Shown: in pieces, positions 27,727-36,264 of the stretch
How positions within the stretch are numbered: the first letter of the stretch is position 1
Layout: every line of letters starts with the position of its first letter
Source of the DNA: an uncultured Clostridia bacterium
GTDB taxonomy: Bacteria > Bacillota > Clostridia > Oscillospirales > Oscillospiraceae
Assembly (NCBI GenBank): GCA_946186375.1
Contig: CAMHMZ010000008.1
Location: 1-64,000 of the forward strand
Direction: 5' to 3'
DNA length: 64,000 bases
Notes under the pieces: generated by a model
Databases searched by the model: none
What the model was told of the DNA's origin: nothing
What the model saw: the letters and a program-made list of their open reading frames with translations, nothing else
Position numbers and translations under genes: made by a program

Positions 27727-30700
27727 ATGAAAAAGCTCGGTAAACAGCTGCTGTGCCTCGCGCTTACCTTTGTGCTCTGCCTGACGCTGATCCCTGTAGC
27801 TCCGGAGGCGGAGGCCGCGATGCCGGGGAGCGGGACTTGCGGCGAGAACCTGAAATGGGTGTTGGACAGAGACGGCCACATGACGATCAGCGGCACGGGT
27901 GCCATGTTCGACTATGACAACAACAATTTGCCGCCCTGGGAAAACCGGGGCTCCATCACCACCCTGACCGTGGAGGAGGGCGTGACGCACCTCGGCAACT
28001 ATGCCTTCCTGAACATGCCCGGCCTGACCGCCGTCTCCCTTCCCGACAGCCTCAAGAGCATCGGCCTGGGAAGCTTTAAACAATGCCCCGCTTTGACGGG
28101 CGTTCGTCTGCCCCAGGGGGTGGAGCTGGACGAAAACAGCTTCAGCGGCTGCTCTGCGATCCATACGGCCGGTCCCTATGGCAGCGGCAGCGATTTCGAG
28201 TTCTGGTGGACGAGCGAGATCCCGCATCACGCGTTCTTTGAGATGGACGGGCTGAAGACCGTTACGCTGCCGAAGAAGCTCAAAACCATCGGCTATAAAG
28301 CTTTTGAGGGCTGCGTGGCGCTCAATAAGCTCGTGCTGCCCGCAACGGTGAAGAGCATCGGCTTTGAATGCTTTTACAATTGCGAGTCACTGGTAACGGT
28401 GGGCCCCGTCGGCAGCGGCTGTAATCTGGAGTTCAGCTGGAAGAACAAGATCCCCGCGGAGGCCTTCACCGGAAACAACATGCTCTCCGGCCTGACAGTC
28501 CCGGAAGGCATAACGAGCATCGGCAAGCAGGCCTTTTTCGGCTGCGGCCGCCTGGTCAGCATCAAGCTCCCCGACAGCCTGAAAACCATCGGGAGTAATG
28601 CCTTCCGAGGCGCCATCATCGAGGAGCTGTGCCTCCCGGCGGGCTTGACGGACATCGCCGCGGGAGCGTTCAATGGCTGCAGCTATCTGAAAAACGTCTA
28701 TTTTGCCGGCACGAAAGCGCAGTGGAAGAACATCCAGATCGGGAAAAGGAACAAGCCGCTGCTCTCGGCGGAGCTCCACTATAAGGCTGAGCCGCTCGAT
28801 GCGCCGCAGCTGACGGTGGTCCAGAACGGCTCGGGAAAGCCGGTGCTGAGCTGGAGTGAGGTCCCCGGGGCGCAGAGCTATCAGGTCTATCGCTCCAAAA
28901 GCACTGTCCCGCAATTCTTCAAGCGGATCAAGACCCTCACGGAAACCAGCTTTACCAACAGCAAGGCGGAGCCCTTCGAGACCTACTATTACATGGTGCG
29001 CGCCGTGAGCGCCGAAAGCACTCCCGGCATGTTCAGCGCGATGAGTACCGTGGAAAAGCTCGACTGGCCGAATGTGACAGTTGAGCTGAACGAGGACGGC
29101 AAGCCGACGCTGACCTGGACGCCCGTCTACGGCGCGGTCAAATACCAGGTCTACCGCAGCGAAACGGAGCTCAACTATAAGCGCGTGGCCACCGTGACCG
29201 AGACGAGCTACATAAACGCCAAGGCCAAGGCCGGGAAAACCTATTACTACAAGGTGCGCGCTCTGAGCGAAAACAACAACTACGGCGCATTCTCCTATCG
29301 CGTGAGTGTGCAGGTCCCGGAGAAACCGGAGCCGGTCACGACGAGCGGTGAATGCGGCAAGGATCTGAAGTGGACGCTTTCAAACGGCACGCTGACTGTC
29401 AGCGGCAAGGGGAAGATGTTCAACTATTCGCAGACCGACCCCGCCCCCTGGGGCAAGGAAGTCAATAAGCTCAAGGTCGACAAGGGCGTGACTGCCATCG
29501 GCGACTGTGCCTTCCTGGGCTGCTCCGCGCTGAAAAGCGTGTCTCTCCCCGAGAGCCTGAAGAGCATCGGCAAAGGCGCCTTCAACGGCTGCTCCGCGCT
29601 GACCGAGATCGCGCTGCCGGCGGCTGTGACGGAGCTCGGCGCCGGCGCCTTCAACGGCTGCAAAGCGCTGACAGCCATCACGGTGCCGGAGGGTGTGACG
29701 GAGCTCAATGACGCCCTCTTCAATGAATGCAGCGCCCTGGAGAGCGTGACGCTCCCCGCCGGATTGCAGAGTATCGGCTATGACGCGTTCTGCTCATGCT
29801 GGGCGCTCAAGACCGTCGCGCTGCCGGAGGGGCTGAAGCGCCTTGGCCCCGCGGCCTTTGAGGACTGCACGGCGCTGACGGAGATCCGTCTTCCCGAGAG
29901 CCTGGAGGAGATGGGCAATGAAGTCTTTCACGATTGTGTGGCGCTGACGGATGTCAAGCTCCCGAGCAAGGTCGAAAAGGTCGGCTCCGGGCTGTTTTCC
30001 GCGTGCATAGCGCTCAAGAGCGTGGAAATCCCCTCCGGCTGGACCGAGACCCGCCCCAGCATGTTTGAAGGCTGCGCGGCCCTGGAGAACGTGAAGCTCC
30101 CGGACGGCGTCACCAAGATCGGCGCGGGCAGCTTCCTGGGCTGCTCCTCGCTCAGACAGGTGAGACTGCCGGAGAGCGTGACCTATATCGACGACGACGC
30201 CTTTTACGAATGCACCGCGCTGACGGGCGTGAACATCCCCTCCGGCGTAAGCTATCTGGGCAGCAACATCTTTTTCAAATGCCGCTCGCTGGTCAGCATC
30301 GCCATCCCGCAGGGCGTGACGACCATCAAATGGGGCAGCTTCTATGAATGCAAGGCCCTTAAATGCATTGAGATCCCGCTGAGCGTCAAGAGCGTCGCCG
30401 ACTCTGCCTTTAAAGACTGCACGGCGCTGGAGGACGTCTACTACGGCGGCACGCCGGAGCAGTGGCAGGCGATCGACATCCAGGCGCTCAACACCGGTTT
30501 GACTTATTATTATCTGGTCATCCACTATGGCCAGAGGATGCCCGGCTGGCCCGGACTGACGGGAGCACTCAACAGCAAGGGCAAGCCTGCGCTGACCTGG
30601 ACAGCTGTCAGCGGCGCGGCGAAGTATCAGGTTTACCGATCCAAAACGGGCGCCGTCGCCAGCTATGAGCTTCTTGGCGAGACGAAAAAGCTCAAGTATA

Positions 30701-31383
30701 CCGATGCCAAGGCGTCCACGGGCAAGACCTTCCATTACCGCGTGCGTGCGGTGATGCAGGACGGGACTGAGAGCCCCTTCAGCTATGCCGTCGAACTCAA
30801 GGTGAAAAAAGCCTCGGCAAAACCCGCCATTACTTCCCAGCCGGAGAATGTCACCGCCGCCAAGGGCGAGACGGCGACCTTCACCGTGAAGGCCACGGGC
30901 AAGAATCTGACATACCAGTGGCAGTACCGCACGAGCGCGTCCGGCAAGTGGAAGAAGGCCACGGCCGAGGGCAACCAGACCGCGACGCTGCAGGTTCCCG
31001 CGACAGCGAAGAAAAACGGCTATCAGTATCGCTGCAAGATCAAGAACGCGGCAGGCACGGTCACGACGGAAGCGGTGACGCTGACGGTGACGACCGCCGC
31101 CAAGCCCGCGATCAAGACGCAGCCGAAGGACGTCACCGCCGCCAAGGGCGAGACCGCGACCTTCACCGTGAAGGCCACGGGCAAGGATCTCACGTACCAG
31201 TGGCAGTACCGCACCTCGCCGAGCGGTAGCTGGAAAGATTGCAGCAGCAAGACGAAGGGCTACAACACTTCGACGCTGCAGGTGGAAGCCACGGCGAAGC
31301 GAAGCGGCTACCAGTACCGCTGCATCATCACCAACAGCGCAGGCAAGGTCACGACCAAGGCCGTGACGCTGACCGTGAAATAA
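27727..31383 (+). CDS. Secreted BspA-like LRR_5 / fibronectin type III / Ig-like repeat protein (1218 aa)
   Basis: Signal peptide MKKLGKQLLCLALTFVLCLTLIPVAPEAEA; many LPxxLxxIGxxAFxGCxxLxxVxLP repeats; three FN3-like units (YQVYRS...KTYYYKVRA); two C-terminal Ig-like repeats (KGETATFTVKATGKxLTYQWQYRTS). Confidence 0.9.
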   Translation: MKKLGKQLLCLALTFVLCLTLIPVAPEAEAAMPGSGTCGENLKWVLDRDGHMTISGTGAMFDYDNNNLPPWENRGSITTLTVEEGVTHLGNYAFLNMPGLTAVSLPDSLKSIGLGSFKQCPALTGVRLPQGVELDENSFSGCSAIHTAGPYGSGSDFEFWWTSEIPHHAFFEMDGLKTVTLPKKLKTIGYKAFEGCVALNKLVLPATVKSIGFECFYNCESLVTVGPVGSGCNLEFSWKNKIPAEAFTGNNMLSGLTVPEGITSIGKQAFFGCGRLVSIKLPDSLKTIGSNAFRGAIIEELCLPAGLTDIAAGAFNGCSYLKNVYFAGTKAQWKNIQIGKRNKPLLSAELHYKAEPLDAPQLTVVQNGSGKPVLSWSEVPGAQSYQVYRSKSTVPQFFKRIKTLTETSFTNSKAEPFETYYYMVRAVSAESTPGMFSAMSTVEKLDWPNVTVELNEDGKPTLTWTPVYGAVKYQVYRSETELNYKRVATVTETSYINAKAKAGKTYYYKVRALSENNNYGAFSYRVSVQVPEKPEPVTTSGECGKDLKWTLSNGTLTVSGKGKMFNYSQTDPAPWGKEVNKLKVDKGVTAIGDCAFLGCSALKSVSLPESLKSIGKGAFNGCSALTEIALPAAVTELGAGAFNGCKALTAITVPEGVTELNDALFNECSALESVTLPAGLQSIGYDAFCSCWALKTVALPEGLKRLGPAAFEDCTALTEIRLPESLEEMGNEVFHDCVALTDVKLPSKVEKVGSGLFSACIALKSVEIPSGWTETRPSMFEGCAALENVKLPDGVTKIGAGSFLGCSSLRQVRLPESVTYIDDDAFYECTALTGVNIPSGVSYLGSNIFFKCRSLVSIAIPQGVTTIKWGSFYECKALKCIEIPLSVKSVADSAFKDCTALEDVYYGGTPEQWQAIDIQALNTGLTYYYLVIHYGQRMPGWPGLTGALNSKGKPALTWTAVSGAAKYQVYRSKTGAVASYELLGETKKLKYTDAKASTGKTFHYRVRAVMQDGTESPFSYAVELKVKKASAKPAITSQPENVTAAKGETATFTVKATGKNLTYQWQYRTSASGKWKKATAEGNQTATLQVPATAKKNGYQYRCKIKNAAGTVTTEAVTLTVTTAAKPAIKTQPKDVTAAKGETATFTVKATGKDLTYQWQYRTSPSGSWKDCSSKTKGYNTSTLQVEATAKRSGYQYRCIITNSAGKVTTKAVTLTVK
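30847..31220 (+). repeat. Tandem Ig-like domain duplication visible at DNA level
   Basis: gtcaccgccgccaagggcgagac[g/c]gcgaccttcaccgtgaaggccacgggcaag[a/g]atct...taccagtggcagtaccgcac occurs twice, near 30847 and 31129. Confidence 0.85.
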
Positions 31384-31390
31384 CCGCATA

Positions 31391-31434
31391 CACAAGGCAA
31401 AAGTCCCGGGCTCGCCCGGGACTTTTGCCTTGTG
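31391..31434 (+). terminator. Long perfect terminator hairpin after the LRR gene
   Basis: cacaaggcaaaagtcccgggctcgcccgggacttttgccttgtg. Confidence 0.85.
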
Positions 31435-31485
31435 AGTCTTCAGATAGCGACAAATTGGAGTTTATCGAGGAGTTTGAAATGATGT

Positions 31486-31579
31486 CGTAGGGGCGGCCCT
31501 AAAGGACTAGCTTCGCGTCGCTATCAGCCGCCCGCGGACATGGTACAGAGTTGGCGGGCGGCTGGTAGCCGCCCCTACG
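31486..31579. repeat. Nested inverted-repeat (GTAGGGGCGGC...GCCGCCCCTAC) hairpin element
   Basis: Outer arms cgtaggggcggc (31486-31497) / gccgcccctacg (31568-31579); inner arms cagccgcccgc / gcgggcggctg. Confidence 0.75.
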
Positions 31580-31655
31580 GCGTGGACGTCAATTTCCTCG
31601 TTCTATCCCTCGTTTTCCCTGTATTCCGAATTCCGCATTCCGAATTCCGAATTCC
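31571..31655 (-). repeat. Right copy of ~85-nt inverted repeat flanking the LRR gene
   Basis: Reverse complement reads gaggaattcggaattcggaatgcggaattcggaatacagggaaaacgagggatagaacgaggaaattgacgtccacgccgtagggg. Confidence 0.8.
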
Positions 31656-31736
31656 TCGCTAAACTCCTGTTTCTCTCTGAAAACTGAGATGGCATACTCC
31701 GCTGTAAAAAATGATAAGCTTTCCTGACGCGGGTAC

Positions 31737-31765
31737 TTGCGCAGGGAGCTGTTTTTGAGTATAAT
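31737..31765 (+). promoter_or_regulatory. Promoter of the nagB operon
   Basis: TTGCGC - 17 nt - TATAAT. Confidence 0.5.
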
Positions 31766-31858
31766 ACAAGATAGTGTATTTTTGCTTCTCCGCAGACCAT
31801 ACCTGCAGAGGGGCGGCCTCCCGCCGGGGAGGAATGTTCAGCAAAGGAGCTGTTAATC

Positions 31859-32650
31859 ACGAGAGTCATCATTCAGGAAAATTATGAAAAAATGTGCAAG
31901 TGGGCCGCGGACTATATCGCCGCGAAGATCCGCGCGCACAGGGAAGAGCGCCCCTTCGTGCTCGGCTTGCCGACGGGCTCGAGCCCCATCGGCGTCTACC
32001 GCGAGCTCGTGCGCCAGAACCGGGCGGGGGAGCTCTCGTTTGCCAATGTCGTCAGCTTCAACATGGACGAGTATCTCGGATTGCCGCGCGAGCATGAGCA
32101 GAGCTACTGGACCTTCATGCACGAGAATTTCTTCGATCATCTGACCGACATGAAGAGCGAGAACATCAACATCCTCAACGGCATGACGGACGACCCCGAG
32201 GGCGAGTGCGCGCGCTATGAGGAGAAGATCGCCTCCTACGGCGGCATCGACCTCTTCCTCGGCGGCATCGGCGTGGACGGCCACATCGCCTTCAACGAGC
32301 CCTATACCTCTCTCACCTCCCGCACCGGCGTTCGCGATCTGACGACGGACACCCGCATCGTCAACTCGCGCTTCTTCGGCGGCGACCCCGAGGCGGTGCC
32401 CGCGCAGGCGCTGTCCGTCGGCGTCGGCACGGTGACGGACGCGCGTGAGGTGCTCATCCTCATCAACGGCCACAACAAGGCCCGCGCCCTCGCGGCGACG
32501 GTCGAGGGCGGCGTCAGCCAGAAGTGGACCTGCTCGGCCCTGCAGCTGCACCCAAACGCGATCATCGCCTGCGACGAGGCCGCCTGCGGCGAGCTGCTGG
32601 TCGATACCTACCGGTATTTCCTCGATATCGAGAGAAAGGAGCGGCTGTAA
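31859..32650 (+). CDS. nagB: glucosamine-6-phosphate deaminase (apparent ACG start)
   Basis: RVIIQENYEKMCKWAADYIAAKI...VLGLPTGSSPIGVYREL...FNMDEYLGL...GGIGVDGHIAFNEP; conserved N-terminus begins at ACG 31859 after AAAGGAG; first in-frame ATG is at 31892. Confidence 0.9.
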   Translation, partial: TRVIIQENYEKMCKWAADYIAAKIRAHREERPFVLGLPTGSSPIGVYRELVRQNRAGELSFANVVSFNMDEYLGLPREHEQSYWTFMHENFFDHLTDMKSENINILNGMTDDPEGECARYEEKIASYGGIDLFLGGIGVDGHIAFNEPYTSLTSRTGVRDLTTDTRIVNSRFFGGDPEAVPAQALSVGVGTVTDAREVLILINGHNKARALAATVEGGVSQKWTCSALQLHPNAIIACDEAACGELLVDTYRYFLDIERKERL

Positions 32651-32651
32651 C

Positions 32652-33314
32652 ATGGTCACGATCCCGGAGCTTTTCGATCTGGAGCATACCCTCGCAAAGG
32701 ACTACCTTTCGCAGTTTACCTATCCCTGGCAGGCCCTCAAGGGCATCAAGGACTTTATCCTCGCCCTCGGCCCCATGCTGGGGGAGGACTATGAGGAGGT
32801 CTCCGAGCACGTCTGGGTGCATAAGACGGCGAAGGTCTTCCCCTCGGCCTGGCTCGGCGCGCCCTGCATCATCGGGCCGGAGACGGAGGTCCGCCACTGC
32901 GCCTTTATCCGCGGCTCTGCGCTCGTCGGCGCCAACTGCGTCGTCGGCAACTCTGTCGAGCTCAAGAACGTGATCCTCTTCGACCACGTCCAGACCCCGC
33001 ACTATAATTACGTGGGCGACTCCATTCTCGGCTATTACAGCCACATGGGGGCCGGCTCCATCACCTCCAACGTCAAGAGCGACAAAAAGCTCGTCGTTGT
33101 CCATAACGGAGACGAGCAGCTCGAGACCGGCATCAAGAAATTCGGCGCCATGCTGGGCGACTATGTCGAGGTCGGCTGCAACAGCGTCCTCAACCCCGGC
33201 ACGGTCGTCGGCCGCCGCTGCAACATCTATCCCACCTCCTGCGTGCGCGGCGTCATCCCGGCGGACAGTATTTTCAAAAACAACGGCGTCATCGTGGAAA
33301 AGAGGGCTGACTGA
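32652..33314 (+). CDS. GlmU-C-like left-handed beta-helix protein
   Basis: Hexapeptide-type repeats: SAWLGAPCIIGPETEVRHCAFIRGSALVGANCVVGNSVELKNVILFD; no nucleotidyltransferase domain. Confidence 0.8.
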   Translation: MVTIPELFDLEHTLAKDYLSQFTYPWQALKGIKDFILALGPMLGEDYEEVSEHVWVHKTAKVFPSAWLGAPCIIGPETEVRHCAFIRGSALVGANCVVGNSVELKNVILFDHVQTPHYNYVGDSILGYYSHMGAGSITSNVKSDKKLVVVHNGDEQLETGIKKFGAMLGDYVEVGCNSVLNPGTVVGRRCNIYPTSCVRGVIPADSIFKNNGVIVEKRAD

Positions 33315-34660
33315 TGGGCAAATATTTCGGAACGGACGGCTTCCGCGGCGAAGCCAACAAGAACCTGACCTTTGAGCATGCCGTCAAGATCGGGCGCTTC
33401 CTCGGCTGGTACTACGGCGCCCGGCTCGAGCGGAAGGCCAAGATCGTCATCGGCAAGGACACGCGCCGCTCGAGCTATATGTTCGAGTACGCGCTCTGCA
33501 CGGGCCTCATGGCCAGCGGTGCGGACGCCTACATCATGCACGTCACCACCACGCCGTCGGTGGCCTACATCACCCGCGTGGACGATTTTGACTGCGGCAT
33601 CATGATCTCCGCCTCGCACAATCCCTACTACGATAACGGCATCAAGCTGCTCAACGGCAATGGCGAGAAGATGGACGAGGAGACCATCCTCAAGGTCGAG
33701 GAGTATCTCGACGGCAAGGTGGAGGTCCCCATCGCCGGGCGCGACGAGATCGGCCGCACGGTGGACTACGTCGCCGGGCGCAACCGCTACATCGGCTACC
33801 TCATCTCCATGTCGAAGTTCAGCTTCAAGGGCAAGAGGGTGGGCCTGGACGCGGCCAACGGCGCGGCCTGGATGATCGCGCGCGCCGTGTTCGACGCCCT
33901 CGGCGCGAAGACTTACGTCATCAACGCCGAGCCCGACGGCTACAACATCAACACCAACTGCGGCAGCACGCACATCGAGCAGCTGCAGCGCTATGTTGTG
34001 GAAAACGGGCTGGACGTCGGCTTTGCCTTCGACGGGGACGCCGACCGCTGCCTCTGCGTGGACGAGAAGGGGAACGTCGTCACGGGCGACCACATCCTCT
34101 ATATCTACGGCCTGTACATGAAAGAGCGCGGCAAGCTCATGAACAACACCGTCGTCACCACCGTCATGTCGAACTTCGGCCTCTACAAGGCGCTCGACCT
34201 TGTCGGCATCGACTATGAGAAGACCAAGGTGGGCGACAAGTACGTCTATGAAAACATGGTCACGAACGGCCACCGCATCGGCGGCGAGCAGTCGGGCCAC
34301 ATCATCTTTACCAAGTACGCCACCACCGGCGACGGCATCCTCACCTCCCTCAAAATGATGGAGGTTATGCTCGCCAAGGAAAAGCCGCTCAGCGAGCTGG
34401 CCGCCCCCGTCGTCTTCTACCCGCAGGTGCTGAAGAACGTGCGCGTCAAGTCGAAGCCCGAGGCGCAGAACGACCCGGACGTGCAGGCGGCCGTGAAGAA
34501 GGTGGCCGAGGAGCTCGGCGACAACGGGCGCATCCTCGTGCGCGAGTCCGGCACGGAGCCCGTCATCCGCGTCATGGTGGAGGCCGGGTCCGACGAGATC
34601 TGTGAAAAGTACGTCGACTCCGTGATCGACGTCATCCGCGCCAAGGGCCACATGGCCTGA
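33314..34660 (+). CDS. glmM: phosphoglucosamine mutase
   Basis: MGKYFGTDGFRGEAN, ISASHNPYYDNGIKLL, FDGDADRCL, ESGTEPVIRVM. Confidence 0.93.
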   Translation: MGKYFGTDGFRGEANKNLTFEHAVKIGRFLGWYYGARLERKAKIVIGKDTRRSSYMFEYALCTGLMASGADAYIMHVTTTPSVAYITRVDDFDCGIMISASHNPYYDNGIKLLNGNGEKMDEETILKVEEYLDGKVEVPIAGRDEIGRTVDYVAGRNRYIGYLISMSKFSFKGKRVGLDAANGAAWMIARAVFDALGAKTYVINAEPDGYNINTNCGSTHIEQLQRYVVENGLDVGFAFDGDADRCLCVDEKGNVVTGDHILYIYGLYMKERGKLMNNTVVTTVMSNFGLYKALDLVGIDYEKTKVGDKYVYENMVTNGHRIGGEQSGHIIFTKYATTGDGILTSLKMMEVMLAKEKPLSELAAPVVFYPQVLKNVRVKSKPEAQNDPDVQAAVKKVAEELGDNGRILVRESGTEPVIRVMVEAGSDEICEKYVDSVIDVIRAKGHMA

Positions 34661-34680
34661 CGATATGAAAGGGTGAGACG

Positions 34681-36093
34681 ATGAGAAAAACAAAGATCAT
34701 CTGCACGATCGGTCCGGCCAGCGAAGACCCCGCCGTCTTCCGGGCCATGTGCCTGGCGGGCATGAACGTCGCCCGGCTCAACTTTTCCCACGGCACTCAC
34801 GAAGAGCATCAGAAGAAGATCGACATGATCAAGGCCGTGCGGGAGGAGCTGGATCTTCCCGTGGCCATCATGCTCGACACCAAGGGCCCGGAGTACCGGA
34901 TCCGCACCTTTGAAAACGGGAAGATCACGCTCGCCGACGGGGACGACTTCACCTTCACCACGCGCGACGTGATCGGCGACGAGCACCTCGTCTCCGTCAG
35001 CTACGCAGGCCTGGCCGAGGATCTCGCCCCCGGCGACCGGATCCTCGTCAACAACGGCCTCGTCATTTTCGAGGTGCGCGAGATCGAAGGGACGGAGATC
35101 CGCTGCCGCGTCGTCACCGGCGGCGTCCTCTCCGACCGCAAGAGCATGAGCTTTCCCGGCAAGGTGCTGCGCCAGAAGTTCCTCAGCGAGCAGGACAAGG
35201 CCGACCTTCTCTTCGGCATCCGCAACGGCGTGGACTTTGTGGCGGCCTCCTTCGTCTCCTGCAAGCAGGACATGCTGGACATGAAGGGCTTTCTGGCCGA
35301 GCACGGCGGCACGGATATCGACGTGATCGCCAAGATCGAGAACCAGTCCGGCGTAGACAACATCGACGAGATCTGCACGGCCTGCGAGGGCGTCATGGTC
35401 GCCCGCGGCGATCTGGGCGTGGAGGTGCCCTTCACGGAGCTTCCCGCCATCCAGAAGTATCTCATCACCAAGTGCCGCATGCTCGGCAAGCGCGTCATCA
35501 CCGCCACCGAAATGCTCGAGAGCATGATCTCCAACCCCCGCCCCACCCGCGCCGAGATCAGTGACGTGGCCAACGCCGTCTATGACGGCACCAGCGCCGT
35601 CATGCTCTCTGGCGAGTCCGCCGCAGGCAAATACCCGGTAGAGGCGCTGCGCGTCATGGGTGAGATCGCCGAGGAGACCGAGCGCCACATCGACTACAAG
35701 ACCCATTTCCAGACGCAGACCTTCCGCATCCACAACCGCGTGGACGCCATCTCGCACGCGGCCTGCACCATGGCCATCGACCTCGACGCGAAGGCCATCG
35801 TCGTCACCTCGCTGAGCGGGCTGACCGTGCGCATGGTCTCGCGCTTCCGCGCCCCGATCACGATCCTCGGCTTTGCCACGGGGAAGAAGGCCTGGTACAA
35901 GCTCGCTCTCTCCTGGGGCGTCGTCCCGGTGCTCACGGAGCAATTCCCGAGCATGGACGTGCTGTACTACTACGCCCTGCGCGCCGCGCGAAGCGTTCTG
36001 AAGCTCGAAAAGGGCGACACCGTCGTCATGACCGGCGGCGACACCAGCGGCGCGAGCGGCAACACCAACGTCATCCGCATCGAAACCGTATAA
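34681..36093 (+). CDS. pyk: pyruvate kinase
   Basis: KTKIICTIGPASED, MNVARLNFSHGTHEEH, VMVARGDLGVEVPF, NAVYDGTSAVMLSGESAAGKYP. Confidence 0.97.
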   Translation: MRKTKIICTIGPASEDPAVFRAMCLAGMNVARLNFSHGTHEEHQKKIDMIKAVREELDLPVAIMLDTKGPEYRIRTFENGKITLADGDDFTFTTRDVIGDEHLVSVSYAGLAEDLAPGDRILVNNGLVIFEVREIEGTEIRCRVVTGGVLSDRKSMSFPGKVLRQKFLSEQDKADLLFGIRNGVDFVAASFVSCKQDMLDMKGFLAEHGGTDIDVIAKIENQSGVDNIDEICTACEGVMVARGDLGVEVPFTELPAIQKYLITKCRMLGKRVITATEMLESMISNPRPTRAEISDVANAVYDGTSAVMLSGESAAGKYPVEALRVMGEIAEETERHIDYKTHFQTQTFRIHNRVDAISHAACTMAIDLDAKAIVVTSLSGLTVRMVSRFRAPITILGFATGKKAWYKLALSWGVVPVLTEQFPSMDVLYYYALRAARSVLKLEKGDTVVMTGGDTSGASGNTNVIRIETV

Positions 36094-36111
36094 GACTTTT
36101 CCACCTTTCAT

Positions 36112-36135
36112 ACAAGCCGCCTTCGGGCGGCTTGT
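36112..36135 (+). terminator. Terminator after pyk
   Basis: acaagccgccttcgggcggcttgt. Confidence 0.75.
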
Positions 36136-36205
36136 TTCATGAGCGTTGTATGTCAAAAAGATATTTGAACAATTTATGAAATGTTTCAAAAAAGAATTTA
36201 AACTA

Positions 36206-36234
36206 TTGACACACATGGAGATTTGTGCTATCCT
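36206..36234 (+). promoter_or_regulatory. Promoter of the resolvase-like gene
   Basis: TTGACA - 17 nt - TATCCT. Confidence 0.6.
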
Positions 36235-36264
36235 GTGCTCACAACAGCAAAGGGGGGAGCGCCG

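Noticed and set aside
27727-31383. Periodic repeats as a possible CRISPR array
   Set aside because: Periodicity is protein-level LRR/FN3/Ig repeats inside a coding frame; no short identical direct repeats with unique spacers anywhere in the window.
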